Notes: generated by a model not told the origin, from the sequence alone. A stretch of DNA of 64,000 bases from Desulfitibacter sp. BRH_c19 (GCA_001515945.1 LOER01000034.1:155132-219131); one strand, 5' to 3'; shown: positions 8,287 to 17,273, counted from the first letter of the stretch. Program-made: numbers and translations.

Positions 8287-9645
8287 CTATTTTGTTCCAG
8301 GTACAAATTTACCGTAGCCCTTCTTGCCGAGAAATTTCTCATTGTCATATATTATTTCTCCTCTAAGTATTGTTGTTTCAGGATATCCTTGGAGGATGAT
8401 ACCCTCAAAAGGTGTATACTCTGCCTTAGAGTGTAAATCTTTTGCTCTTAATGCTCTCCTTTTATTCGGATTGAATATGACTATATCCGCATCACTACCT
8501 TCTTCTATCACACCTTTACGTGGATATAATCCAAATATTTTTGCAGGATTGGTAGACAAAAGTTTGCTCAGTTTATTAATATCCATTTCCCCAGAAGCAA
8601 CCAAATTGTACATAAGAGGTAATAGAGTTTCTACACCTGGTATTCCTGGCAGTACTTCGAAAAACTTAAGGCTTCTCACTTTCTGACTTTTAGTAAATGC
8701 ACAATGATCGGTTGCTATAACAGAAAAGACATCCTCCTTTATTGCCCTACATAGTTCAAGTCTCTGTCTTTCTTCTCTTAAAGGCGGACACATAATAAAC
8801 ATTTGAGGATTGTCACTATTTAAATACTTCTCAGAATTTAGAAATAAATAATGTGGACAGGTTTCAGCTAAAATTTTAAGACCTTTCCTTTGTGCCTCTC
8901 GAATTTCTTCTGCAGCTTCAGATGATGATATATGCACAAAGTATACTGGCGTATCAACCCTCGATGAAATATCTATAATTTTTCTAACCGCTTCAACTTC
9001 GGCTTCTACTGGTCTACTTATGGCATGAAAAGTTGAATCAGTCCTACTAGTTTCTAGTAATTCCCTCTTTTTATCAACTATTATCCCTTCCTCTTCTGCA
9101 TGAAATGATACCAGAATATTATTCCTCTTACTCCATTCTAAAAGATCATTTATTTCATTATATGAGAGCATCATATCCTCATAAGCTGTAAAAACTTTTA
9201 AACTATTAATTCCTGAGTTAATTACTTCCTCAAGTTCTTTTAAAAATAATTCATTCCACTGTCTTATGACATAATGTAAAGCATAGTCAATACATATATC
9301 TTTTGCTTCTATCATGCGATTGTCTACTGCTTTTTGAGGAGGTTGATTATCTAATGGCTCAACATAATCTACCACAGTTGTAACACCTCCACACGCTGCT
9401 GAAAGACTCCCACTATAAAAGTCATCTATTGTTCGATCATTTATCCCACAAGGCATATTAAAGTGAACATGTGAATCAATTACACCTGGTAGAATTATTT
9501 TATTTGTGCAATCAATAATATGTGTATCTAAATCAGCTTGCAAATTGCTTTTAATACTTTGTATTACTCCTTTAGAAATAAGCATATCTTTTAAAACAGT
9601 TCTTTCCTCAAGTACAACCAACCCACCCTTTAATAATAATTTCAT
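8287..9645 (-). CDS. hydA: Dihydropyrimidinase / D-hydantoinase-type amidohydrolase
   Basis: A 452-residue cyclic amidohydrolase that opens hydantoin, dihydropyrimidine or allantoin-like rings. Seen features are DSHVH (His59, His61), the carboxylated-lysine segment NSLKVFTAYED (about residue 150), VSFHAEEE, YFVHIS and the VIATDHCAF aspartate. The C-terminal tail follows the family (RGEIIYDNEKF). It sits in the ssnA/ygeW/ygeY cluster, matching the HydA of purine catabolic loci, and has its own terminator. The start ATG at 9645 has a GAGGAG site. Allantoinase activity is an alternative. Confidence 0.85.
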   Translation of the reverse strand: MKLLLKGGLVVLEERTVLKDMLISKGVIQSIKSNLQADLDTHIIDCTNKIILPGVIDSHVHFNMPCGINDRTIDDFYSGSLSAACGGVTTVVDYVEPLDNQPPQKAVDNRMIEAKDICIDYALHYVIRQWNELFLKELEEVINSGINSLKVFTAYEDMMLSYNEINDLLEWSKRNNILVSFHAEEEGIIVDKKRELLETSRTDSTFHAISRPVEAEVEAVRKIIDISSRVDTPVYFVHISSSEAAEEIREAQRKGLKILAETCPHYLFLNSEKYLNSDNPQMFIMCPPLREERQRLELCRAIKEDVFSVIATDHCAFTKSQKVRSLKFFEVLPGIPGVETLLPLMYNLVASGEMDINKLSKLLSTNPAKIFGLYPRKGVIEEGSDADIVIFNPNKRRALRAKDLHSKAEYTPFEGIILQGYPETTILRGEIIYDNEKFLGKKGYGKFVPGTK

Positions 9646-9837
9646 TCGTCTTCTCCTCTGAACCGTAGTGATTATATTTTCTACAGTATGTGATATATTC
9701 CTTCAAAATTCGATTACAATTTCCAACTAAACAAAAATCCTATTTATGACTTTTAAACATATGGACTTCCCCGCACCATTTCTCTCAAACTATGAATGTA
9801 ACTTTCTTGCTTATTAAATAATTGCGCAAATAGATAT

Positions 9838-9870
9838 AAAAAAAGTCCTCCAAAATCAATTAGAAGGACT
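9838..9870 (-). terminator. Rho-independent terminator overlapping the HAD gene stop codon
   Basis: On the minus strand AGTCCT and AGGACT (9844-9870) pair across a loop and are followed by seven Ts. The left arm includes the TAG stop of the HAD gene, so termination follows the last codon immediately. Confidence 0.75.
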
Positions 9871-10531
9871 AGGAAATTATCTTCCATTTCCGTTCTTTCG
9901 CAACTTCCAAAAGAATTTTATCTGGTCTGACAGCAACTGGTTCTCCCGCTAACTCCATAATAGCTAGGTCTGAGAAGCTATCAGCATATGCACGACTATT
10001 TTTCCAGTCTACCTCATAGTCTCTATATTTTTTAACTACAGTTATTGCTTTTTCTTCTCCCTGTATGTACTGAAAATTTTTATAAAAAAATGGCGTATTT
10101 CCCCTCATAGTCAGTTCTGTACCAATAACATCATTAAAATTATACTCTTCGGCCACCCTATCTAGTATAGGCTTTAATGCTCCCGACAGCAAGACAAGGT
10201 GAAAGCCCTCTTCTTGGCATTTTTTGATTTCCTTGACCATCTTACTATCTATACGTTTCTTCATATTGGCATATGCTTCATTAAAAAATGCATCTACCTG
10301 CTTCATGTCCATACCATTAAAAAGGCTAGCCAATGCAAAAACTGCCTTTCTTCTCATTTTTTCTGATGAAACAAGCTTTGCTTTATATAAGAGGTAAACA
10401 GGCATAAATGAAAGCATACCATTAATATATTTGAGGTGGGATTTCTTTTGCTCTTTCCACTGCGAATATAAATATGGAAAGGTTTCAAATGGAAATAATG
10501 TACCATCAAAATCAAATATTGCTAATTTCAT
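9869..10531 (-). CDS. HAD-family hydrolase (HAD-IB type phosphatase)
   Basis: A 220-residue haloacid-dehalogenase phosphatase. The nucleophile motif FDFDGTLF places Asp7 and Asp9 near the N-terminus, motif II is LLSGALKP, and a C-terminal YADSFSDLAIME supplies the last acidic motif. The helical insertion after motif I and the resemblance to PSP/YfhB-type proteins suggest a small phosphorylated metabolite as substrate. I moved the start from an upstream TTG to the ATG at 10531, which has AAAGGAG at five to six bases. It ends in TAG. Confidence 0.85.
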   Translation of the reverse strand: MKLAIFDFDGTLFPFETFPYLYSQWKEQKKSHLKYINGMLSFMPVYLLYKAKLVSSEKMRRKAVFALASLFNGMDMKQVDAFFNEAYANMKKRIDSKMVKEIKKCQEEGFHLVLLSGALKPILDRVAEEYNFNDVIGTELTMRGNTPFFYKNFQYIQGEEKAITVVKKYRDYEVDWKNSRAYADSFSDLAIMELAGEPVAVRPDKILLEVAKERKWKIIS

Positions 10532-10586
10532 AGCTTCTCCTTTATCCAAAATATTCTATATGGATTAAGACCCCTCTTAAGGAAAT

Positions 10587-10695
10587 GGGACACACCTGTG
10601 AGTAGAACCAGAAATGTCCCCAATCTGTAAGTGGGCTCTAACTCAGGTGGAGTAAAGTCTCCATCTGATTCCCCGATGTTCAGCTTTGGCTGAAC
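10587..10695. repeat. Intergenic hairpin cluster related to the dispersed element
   Basis: Three hairpins lie in tandem: GGGACA (10587) with TGTCCC (10615); ACTCAGGTGGAG with CTCCATCTGA (10641-10669); and GTTCAGC with GCTGAAC (10678-10695). The middle one matches the terminal hairpin of the large dispersed repeats at 14385 and 57699. This looks like a partial or degraded copy. Confidence 0.55.
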
Positions 10696-10702
10696 GAGTT
10701 CA

Positions 10703-11863
10703 CTACATAGTTAAGTTTATTCCTAAACTGTAATAACCCCGCGCAGCTTGTACTAAATCATCAATTTCTACCCACTCATTTGCAATATGAGCCTCGCTTT
10801 CGTTCCCAGGGCCAAAACCAATGGTAGGTATGGACATTATTCCTGCTGAACCACTTCCATTTGTACAAAATGAATAGGCACCTAGTTCAGGTTTTATTCC
10901 TACACTCTGAATAGCTCTAATGGCATCCTTTACTAGTGAGCTTTCTAGGCTAGTCTTCCATGCTGGGGCAAACTTTGGTGCTTGTAGTCTTTCACCTTTA
11001 TAGGTTAATATATCAGTTTCTGCAATACTTACTTTAAGTTTATTGGATTCTTCACTATTTATCCAATTTGAAACTTCCTTAATTATAGTTTCACTTGAAT
11101 CGCCTACTAATAGTCTACGATCATAGGTTGCTTTGCAGTAGTTCGGAATTACTGACAAACCTGGATAAGGGCTAGATACAATATCAGTTAATTCCATTAT
11201 AGCCTTTCCTAATAGTTTATCTTCATTTGGACTCATGCCCTTTATCTTATCAACTGCATCTAGCATCATATATACAGCATTCTGTCCTGATTGTGGGTTA
11301 GACGAGTGGGCTGATTTACCAAAAGTCTCAATAGTAACTTCCCCTCTCCCCCGTTGCCCTATATTGATTCTTAAGGAAGTTGCCTCTCCTATCACCACAT
11401 ATGTAGGTAAATACTTTTCCAATACAGGGATTAGAGAAATTCCTTCAGCAGGTTCCTCAGCAACTGTACCTACAATATATATGTCCCCTACAGGCCTTTT
11501 CTCTACCAAATATTTACCAGCCATAATCATAGCTGCTAATGAGCCTTTCATGTCAGCTGCTCCTCGACCATAAATCTTGCCATCTTGAACCCATGGAGAA
11601 AATGGACTCTGTTTCCACTTATCTATATCTGATACTCCTACTGTATCGAGATGTGCATCAAGTAATACTGATTTTCCACCACAAGTACCTCTAATCATGC
11701 CAACAATACTACCATATTTATCAACTTCTACATTATCAAAACCCCAGTTATTCATTTGAGATGCTATAAATTCAACTAATTGCCCTTCATTTCCTGTTTC
11801 ACTAGGAATGGATATGATTTTCTTGCATAACTGTACTAGTTCTTCCTTATTTACATCTATCAT
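10703..11863 (-). CDS. M20-family metallohydrolase (second YgeY-like)
   Basis: A 386-residue zinc hydrolase paralogous to the ygeY product. Ligands are visible as His71 and Asp73 in DAHLDTVG, Asp104 in GRGAADMKG, the Glu136-Glu137 pair in VAEEP, and a C-terminal SEAHIANE histidine. The family covers acetylornithine deacetylase, succinyl-diaminopimelate desuccinylase and carbamoyl-amino-acid hydrolases. The ATG at 11863 has a GGGAGG site. No partner gene gives its substrate; proximity to the heterocycle cluster makes an N-carbamoyl or N-acyl amino acid plausible. Confidence 0.8.
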   Translation of the reverse strand: MIDVNKEELVQLCKKIISIPSETGNEGQLVEFIASQMNNWGFDNVEVDKYGSIVGMIRGTCGGKSVLLDAHLDTVGVSDIDKWKQSPFSPWVQDGKIYGRGAADMKGSLAAMIMAGKYLVEKRPVGDIYIVGTVAEEPAEGISLIPVLEKYLPTYVVIGEATSLRINIGQRGRGEVTIETFGKSAHSSNPQSGQNAVYMMLDAVDKIKGMSPNEDKLLGKAIMELTDIVSSPYPGLSVIPNYCKATYDRRLLVGDSSETIIKEVSNWINSEESNKLKVSIAETDILTYKGERLQAPKFAPAWKTSLESSLVKDAIRAIQSVGIKPELGAYSFCTNGSGSAGIMSIPTIGFGPGNESEAHIANEWVEIDDLVQAARGYYSLGINLTM

Positions 11864-11918
11864 CTCTTGCCTCCCGTGACTATCTTTGATAAGAGTATTA
11901 TGACATTATGGATGAATT

Positions 11919-12926
11919 TTAACTAACGTTCTCATTTTCTACCTCTTCAATCTCAAGTATCTCATCTAGTTCCTTTTTATAAAGACCAATGTGCCTATCA
12001 CCTATCTTATATGCCTCAAAGGCCTTACTTAATTCCAGACCAATCTTTTCATAATTACTATAAAAATGTCCATATTTCTTTTGTAGTTTAGCTAATTTTT
12101 TTTGCACTTCCCTGGCATGGTTTAAAACTTCCAAGTTTCTCATGCTTGTTAAGACTATTTGTAAAAAAGCATAGAAATTTTTAGGGCTAACAGCAATAAC
12201 CTTTTGTTTTTCTAAAGCTTCGGCAATTCTAGATGTCTGTCCATAAAAGTTCTTATCTGCTATAGTCTCATAATAAACAGCCTCTGAAGGAATAAACATC
12301 AAGGCAAAATCTGCTGTCCCATGCTCTGGTTGAACGTATTTTGCTGTTTCTTTAATTTGGTTTAGCAAGTCTCTCTCAAATAATTTCCAATACTGGTCCT
12401 TGTCCTGCTTTTGGTCACATTCAAGATATTTTAAATAGTTGTCTCTGGGAAACTTGGCATCTATAGGAACTAACAAATCCTTGTATTTCACTACTACATC
12501 TACTACACATCCATCAGAAATCTTATACTGTCTTTCCCACATCCCACATGGAAGAATTTTTTCTAACAAATCCTCAAGAATTATCTCCCCATAGTTTCCC
12601 CTTAATTTAGGCATTGCCAGAACATCTTTCAAAGATTGGCCCAGTTTATTTGCTTCCTCTTGTTGAGAAATAACTTTCTCTATAGTGGATTGCATTTCAA
12701 CAAGAAACTTCAAGGTGTCCGTAGCCTGCCTGTTTAGATCAACTCGAGCGTCTGTCATCTCATTTTTTGAAGCCTGTATAGATCCTTCTATTTCTCTGCG
12801 AAAGCCTTCCAAATGATTCTTTACAACAAGATCTAAAACTTTTGCATTTTCATTACCTTTCTTGAAAACAAAGTATAGAGCTATTAATATTAACACCATC
12901 AGCATGACAATTATTATTAATTCCAT
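11919..12926 (-). CDS. rmuC: RmuC-family DNA recombination protein
   Basis: A 335-residue protein with an N-terminal membrane anchor (about residues 2-20), a coiled-coil stretch to about 90, and the RmuC nuclease-like core (RGNYGEIILEDLLEK, later VPIDAKFP and DFALMFIPSEAVYYE). RmuC limits inversions between short repeats in E. coli. I use the ATG at 12926, which has GAGG at eight bases, rather than the upstream TTG. It follows the CDF transporter gene by 36 bases. Length is shorter than E. coli RmuC but normal for Bacillota. Confidence 0.9.
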   Translation of the reverse strand: MELIIIVMLMVLILIALYFVFKKGNENAKVLDLVVKNHLEGFRREIEGSIQASKNEMTDARVDLNRQATDTLKFLVEMQSTIEKVISQQEEANKLGQSLKDVLAMPKLRGNYGEIILEDLLEKILPCGMWERQYKISDGCVVDVVVKYKDLLVPIDAKFPRDNYLKYLECDQKQDKDQYWKLFERDLLNQIKETAKYVQPEHGTADFALMFIPSEAVYYETIADKNFYGQTSRIAEALEKQKVIAVSPKNFYAFLQIVLTSMRNLEVLNHAREVQKKLAKLQKKYGHFYSNYEKIGLELSKAFEAYKIGDRHIGLYKKELDEILEIEEVENENVS

Positions 12927-12961
12927 ACTATTAACCTCACAATCCAAGTTGCTCTAGTAGA

Positions 12962-13870
12962 TCAATCTTGTATATTATATTCCTCTTCATTGGGACTAAC
13001 ATGGATAAATACTTCTTTTATGTTATCATTAGCTTCCATTATCTTTTCTTCAGCAAGGGTCGCAAGGTTGTGTCCATCGTTTACTGTAATATGAGGGTTA
13101 ACAACAATAACACAATCTACTACCAAAAAGATGCCGTACTTTCTAATTTTAATATTTCTAACAGCTTTAACTCCTGGCACCTCTTTAGATAATTCGGTGA
13201 TCCTTTGAGGTATTTTTTTATCTGGGATTGTATCCATCAGTTCATCAATAGATTCACGTAGTAACTTAAATCCTGCCCAGATTATAAAGATGGAAACAAC
13301 ACCTGCCATAATAGGATCTAATACAGGATAGCCAATTCGTGCTCCTACTATGCCAAATAAAACAGCAATAGAACTCAAAGCATCTGTCCTATGATGCCAT
13401 GCATCGGCCGCTAAAATAGTACTTTGAATTTTGTTTGCTGCAGAGACGGTATATCTGTATGAAAACTCCTTTACTACTATGGACAAAACTGCTGCCCAAA
13501 TAGTAATCCCGGCAGGAATTAACAAAGTGCCACTTAATACTCTCTTGATAGCAGCAACCAACATAAGTGCACCCACTACTATTAAAACTAATGAAATAAT
13601 TTTTGCAGCAATGGATTCTACCTTCCCATGTCCATATGGATGTTCCCTATCAGGAGGTTGTCTTGAAATACGTAAACAAATTATAACACAGATTGTAGTA
13701 AGTACATCTGATAGAGAATGAAAAGAATCTGCTATTAGTGCAACACTATTACCAAATATGCCAGCTATAAATTTAATAATGGATAGGAAAACATTAAGTA
13801 CTAAGATATGAAGAGAAACTTTCTCTCCATATTTATTTTTTTCATCTCCACAAATGTGGCTAGGTTCCAC
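12962..13870 (-). CDS. Cation diffusion facilitator (CDF) metal exporter
   Basis: A 302-residue inner-membrane divalent-cation/proton antiporter with about six transmembrane helices and a cytoplasmic C-terminal domain. The transport-site motifs are visible: Asp48, His51 and Asp55 in ADSFHSLSD, and a second HHRTDALSS motif near residue 160. Substrates in the family include Zn, Co, Ni, Fe and Mn; the sequence does not decide. The start is GTG at 13870 behind GGAGG. It is preceded by a structured leader with a terminator hairpin, suggesting control by transcription attenuation, possibly metal sensing. Confidence 0.9.
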   Translation of the reverse strand: MEPSHICGDEKNKYGEKVSLHILVLNVFLSIIKFIAGIFGNSVALIADSFHSLSDVLTTICVIICLRISRQPPDREHPYGHGKVESIAAKIISLVLIVVGALMLVAAIKRVLSGTLLIPAGITIWAAVLSIVVKEFSYRYTVSAANKIQSTILAADAWHHRTDALSSIAVLFGIVGARIGYPVLDPIMAGVVSIFIIWAGFKLLRESIDELMDTIPDKKIPQRITELSKEVPGVKAVRNIKIRKYGIFLVVDCVIVVNPHITVNDGHNLATLAEEKIMEANDNIKEVFIHVSPNEEEYNIQD

Positions 13871-13895
13871 TCCAAAACCTCCATTTCAGACTACA

Positions 13896-14000
13896 AAAAA
13901 ATAAAAATACCCGCAGGAAAGGTCCCGCAGGTACACCTGCTGCTTAACGCCCGATTTATCTAATAAATCTGACCATTTATCTCTTAAGTTACATCTATTT
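13896..14000 (-). promoter_or_regulatory. Structured 5' leader with terminator/antiterminator before the CDF gene (candidate riboswitch)
   Basis: On the minus strand the leader holds a hairpin from ATAAATC/GATTTAT (13953-13969), then a strong 10-bp stem at 13909-13932 followed by a T-rich run at 13896-13908: an intrinsic terminator upstream of the coding region. The palindrome GCAGGTACACCTGC (13927-13940) shares the terminator's upstream arm, so the two folds exclude each other. This is the layout of an attenuator. A Ni/Co-sensing (czcD-type) riboswitch is the natural hypothesis before a CDF gene, but I could not match its consensus with certainty. Confidence 0.6.
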
Positions 14001-14151
14001 TATGCAATAGACCATTGTCCTGTCAAACTTTTTATTAATACTACTTGGAAATAAATTAGAATATAAGAATATTTTTCTATTTTTTGGAGATATTATAAGT
14101 GTAACCTGTTGAGCATTTACAGGTCATCATATGAAAGGAGGTATTTACTAA

Positions 14152-14355
14152 ATGTCACTAGATAGAATAGCTCTTATTTTAGTAATTATTGGTGCCCTAA
14201 ATTGGTTATTAGTGGGTGTATTAGGCCTTGATCTTGTAGCCACAATTTTTGGTGGCCAAGATGCTATCATAAGCAGAATTATCTATACCCTAGTCGGTGT
14301 TGCTGGTATTTGGGCAATTTCCTTGCTTGTAAGACCAAAAACAGAAGTGAAATAA
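14152..14355 (+). CDS. DUF378 small membrane protein
   Basis: A 67-residue protein with two predicted membrane helices (about 5-30 and 42-60). The ALNWLLVGVLGLDLVATIFG segment is characteristic of the DUF378 family; function unknown. The ATG follows AAAGGAGG closely. It stands alone, with a dispersed repeat directly downstream. Confidence 0.85.
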   Translation: MSLDRIALILVIIGALNWLLVGVLGLDLVATIFGGQDAIISRIIYTLVGVAGIWAISLLVRPKTEVK

Positions 14356-14384
14356 TTATACTGATAAAAGCACCTTAACATTTA

Positions 14385-14621
14385 TTTATCCGATGACAAT
14401 CGCCACTAGCCTTGCATGGGTTCAGCTATGTCAACAAGTTGACGAGTTTCACTCCAAGACTCCTATCTTCTAGCCTTGCACTAGTATTTCTACGCATTGC
14501 AAAATCACAATGCTAGAAATACGGTCGCAAGTAGGAGATAAGTGGCGCTACGTCCCTGGATAACGGTTTCTAAAACTCAGATGGAGTCAAAACTCCACCT
14601 GAGTTCAAGAATCCTGTTTAT
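14385..14621. repeat. Dispersed multi-hairpin element, copy A
   Basis: This 237-bp copy runs from TTTATCCGATGAC to ATCCTGTTTAT. It contains a TGTCAA..TTGAC hairpin (14429-14444), a core in which CTAG-AAT stems pair inside an outer stem (CTCCTA 14460-14465 with TAGGAG 14532-14537), and a 14-bp terminal hairpin (14574-14605, loop CAAA). Copy B at 57699-57934 is the same element inverted; a partial copy is at 63851 and core-only or end-only pieces are at 36947 and 10641. No open frame spans it. Confidence 0.8.
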
Positions 14622-14638
14622 GTTGAGGTGTTTTTGTC

Positions 14639-15595
14639 TTAAAAGGCATGTAATTGCCAATTGCTAGAAATTCTTTTAAGAAGTTGAATTCCCGCTATAC
14701 TATTACCATATTCATCTAATGAGGGTCCATAAACCCCTATCCCACATCCGTCTGCGAATATTGTGTTCTTAGAAGAGGTAAATGCTGATAAAACCCCTCC
14801 ACTTACTCCACTTTTTGAAGGAATACCAACTGATACAGCAAATTTTCCCGATGCGTTGTACATACCACATGTAAACATTAGAGATTTTATGATACGTGTA
14901 TATTCAGTTGGAACTATTTGTAGGTTTTTAGTTGGGTGAAGACCATTATTTGCAATAATTGCTCCAATCCAAGCTAAATCAAGACAATGTAATTCAATGG
15001 AACACTGTTTAAAGTACAACTCTAGAGTCTCCTCGAGATCAGCCTCTAACATTCCAACATCTTTTAAAAAATATGCTAGAGACCTATTGCGATAACCAGT
15101 TTCCCATTCAGATAATAGTACTTGGTGGTTAATTTTCGGCAATTTTCCAGTACAATTATATATTAAATTTAAGATTTTGTTTAATCTTTCATCAACGTTT
15201 TTCCCATTTATTAAGGAACAGACTGTAATTGCTCCAGCATTAATTAGTGGGTTAAAAGGTATTCCAGGTTTTACTGTTTCTAGCCTCGCTATAGAATTAA
15301 ATGGATCCCCAGTAGGTTCCATATCAACTTTTGAAAGAACGAAATCGAAATCCTGTTCTATAAGAACTATTATTAAACCAAGTATTTTTGAAATGCTCTG
15401 TAAGGTAAATGGAGTCTGCCACTCACCAGCTGTAATTTCTCTGCCTTTTAGATCAACAATAGCTACTCCCAGATCATTTGGATTGGCCATGGCTAAAGCA
15501 GGGATATATGTAGCCACTTCACCTTGTTGTGCAATTGGCCTGATTTCCTCCAGCCAATTGCTTAATTCCATCTCAAGAATGCATGGTTCAATCAT
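14639..15595 (-). CDS. glsA: Glutaminase A
   Basis: Converts glutamine to glutamate and ammonia in the cytoplasm. The 318-residue protein has the serine-dependent beta-lactamase-like fold, with the catalytic QSISK (Ser67, Lys70), NPLINAGAI near residue 138, and the C-terminal SGVSGGVLSAF block. Length is typical (about 300-310). The ATG at 15595 has a GAGG site. It is monocistronic, with the dispersed element just beyond its 3' end. Confidence 0.9.
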   Translation of the reverse strand: MIEPCILEMELSNWLEEIRPIAQQGEVATYIPALAMANPNDLGVAIVDLKGREITAGEWQTPFTLQSISKILGLIIVLIEQDFDFVLSKVDMEPTGDPFNSIARLETVKPGIPFNPLINAGAITVCSLINGKNVDERLNKILNLIYNCTGKLPKINHQVLLSEWETGYRNRSLAYFLKDVGMLEADLEETLELYFKQCSIELHCLDLAWIGAIIANNGLHPTKNLQIVPTEYTRIIKSLMFTCGMYNASGKFAVSVGIPSKSGVSGGVLSAFTSSKNTIFADGCGIGVYGPSLDEYGNSIAGIQLLKRISSNWQLHAF

Positions 15596-15683
15596 AATAG
15601 ACCTCTTTTCCCAGATGTTAGTAACTTAATTCTATTGTGTACAATTTGTTAGGGTAATATATAAAATACTTATACTTTTTTGT

Positions 15684-15827
15684 ACTAAAAAAGAAGATGC
15701 TTTCCTAAAATGTAGGGGTTGCAGAAGGTGTGAACTAGCTTGTTCTTGGACTAATTCTGCTTACAGAATGGATGATCCAAGTTGCAAGCAAATAGTTATA
15801 ACCACCCCCTTGTTAGTTAGAGGTTGA
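15684..15827 (+). pseudogene. Remnant of a [4Fe-4S] ferredoxin-type protein
   Basis: An open stretch without a credible start encodes CRGCRRCELACSW followed by a DPSCKQIVI-like strand, then stops at TGA 15825-15827. The C-x2-C-x2-C-x3-C spacing is that of the iron-sulfur subunits found with tungsten/molybdenum oxidoreductases and similar enzymes. Only about 48 codons remain, with no ribosome site, so this is probably the N-terminal end of a decayed gene. It lies in the 348-base gap between glsA and the DUF401 gene, which otherwise shows nothing clear. Confidence 0.55.
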
Positions 15828-15943
15828 AAGAAGGATTTTCTAACAAAAATATAGAAAGTTTCATAAAGTTATTTTTTAAGGGGCTGTGGCCCCTTTTGTT
15901 TATTCCTTGCAGTATATAGTTTAGAATAAAGGGAGTAATTTCT

Positions 15944-17179
15944 TTGGAATTAATAGGCTTATTCATTGCTTTACTAGCAATTGTTATAATAACATCTAAA
16001 TGGCATCAGGTTATTTATGCCTTACTCTTTGGTAACATACTTATTGCATTTTTTTCATCAATGTCAATGAATACTATTATTTCGATAATTATGGAAGTAA
16101 CCATTAATATTGATACAATATCCCTTGTAATCATAGTTTTGTTAATAACCCTTTTTAGTTCAATAATGTATAAAACACTTTTACTAGATAAACTATTAGA
16201 GTCATTAATCAACCTAATTAAAAATATTCATGTCCTTATTTCCGTAATACCGGCCCTGGTGGGACTTCTGGCCGTCCCAGGCGGTGCAGTAATGTCAGTA
16301 CCTTTTATTGATAAACTAGGCGATAAAGTTAAAATGTCTTCAGGTTATAAGTCAGGTGTAAATATATTTTTTAGACACATTGCAGTATTCTTTAATCCTC
16401 TATCACCTTTACTTATTGTAGTAGCAGACCTAAGCACATTGGGTTTCTTGCCAATTATGAAATTTCACCTTGTACCAGTAGCAGTAAGTTTAATTGTATC
16501 CTATTTAATAATGATACATTTTTGGCCATTAAATGCGGAAGATATAGAAAACATTACTTTACAATCTGACAATATGCCTTACAATAAAGCTTTTAAACAA
16601 TTTATTTTTTCTGGATTACCTTTAGTTGTGGCCATAGTATTAGCACTAGTATTCGAAGTTAGCTTTGTAATCACACTTGTAATAGCCATCTTGCTTAGCA
16701 TATTTTTTGACTACAAATCAGAGAAAATCCTAAAACTTGCGAATATTAGTGAGTTTTTCATTAAAGGTATTAACTGGAAATTAGGCTTGTCAGTATATAC
16801 TATTTTTCTTTTTGGTGAATTCGTAAAAGATTCAGGAGCCATTCCGCAATTGGCAGAATTGATTACAAGGTCAAACATGCCCCTACTGTTAATAGTAATC
16901 GTTACTTCAGTACTAATTGGCTTTGCTGCAGGTCATCCCATAGTAGGTGGAGCTATAGTCTATCCAATCTTTTTGCCCTTGGTAGGCCCAGAAAATGTTA
17001 CTTATCTATCTTTAATACTTTCTGGTATGCTGTTTGGTTATGTAGTATCGCCTATTCATCTTTGTCTTATTGTTTCTAATGAGTATTTCAAGGCTGATTA
17101 TTTGGAAAGCTACCGTATACTAATTCCTCTGCAATTAATACTCTTGATATCTGCTATAATAATGGCCGTGCTTTGGTAA
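15944..17179 (+). CDS. DUF401-family membrane protein
   Basis: A 411-residue multi-pass protein with about ten hydrophobic helices. The VPGGAVMSVPFIDKLGDK block and the AGHPIVGGAIVYPIFLPL block are typical of DUF401, a family with a transporter-like architecture but no assigned substrate. The start is TTG at 15944, with AAAGGGAG at about eight bases. It stands alone between a gene remnant and a convergent CPBP protease. The protein probably acts as a secondary transporter, but that is inference. Confidence 0.85.
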   Translation: MELIGLFIALLAIVIITSKWHQVIYALLFGNILIAFFSSMSMNTIISIIMEVTINIDTISLVIIVLLITLFSSIMYKTLLLDKLLESLINLIKNIHVLISVIPALVGLLAVPGGAVMSVPFIDKLGDKVKMSSGYKSGVNIFFRHIAVFFNPLSPLLIVVADLSTLGFLPIMKFHLVPVAVSLIVSYLIMIHFWPLNAEDIENITLQSDNMPYNKAFKQFIFSGLPLVVAIVLALVFEVSFVITLVIAILLSIFFDYKSEKILKLANISEFFIKGINWKLGLSVYTIFLFGEFVKDSGAIPQLAELITRSNMPLLLIVIVTSVLIGFAAGHPIVGGAIVYPIFLPLVGPENVTYLSLILSGMLFGYVVSPIHLCLIVSNEYFKADYLESYRILIPLQLILLISAIIMAVLW

Positions 17180-17191
17180 TATATTATATAT

Positions 17192-17235
17192 TAATGTCAA
17201 TCTTAAAAACCATTGAATTTTTTTAAATTCTATGG
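17192..17235. repeat. Small dispersed hairpin repeat after the DUF401 gene
   Basis: A TATTAATGTCAAT motif is followed by CCATTGAATTT...AAATTCTATGG, which can fold (17210-17235). The same motif and hairpin recur at 19806-19856. It lies between convergent genes and may act as a weak terminator. Confidence 0.45.
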
Positions 17236-17249
17236 CTAACTCTTTAAAA

Positions 17250-17273
17250 ATGTCAATTTGTCAGGCCTGACCC
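17250..17273. repeat. REP-like gene-end repeat, copy 1
   Basis: This 24-bp sequence begins ATGTCAATTTGTC and ends in GCCTGACCC. Near-identical copies are at 23022 and 33350, all at or inside the 3' end of a minus-strand gene. Here it contains the palindrome GTCAGGCCTGAC and supplies the last codons and TGA of the CPBP gene. Confidence 0.75.

Noticed and set aside
13896..14000. Firm call of a NiCo riboswitch
   Set aside because: The attenuator logic is visible but I could not align the conserved junction sequence, so it is listed only as a candidate leader.
15177..15629. Long open frames opposite real genes, for example on the plus strand over glsA, over the AEC gene (32480-32881) and over the LacI gene (1404-1766)
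   Set aside because: They lie antisense to genes with clear family motifs, lack ribosome sites and have no recognisable domains.
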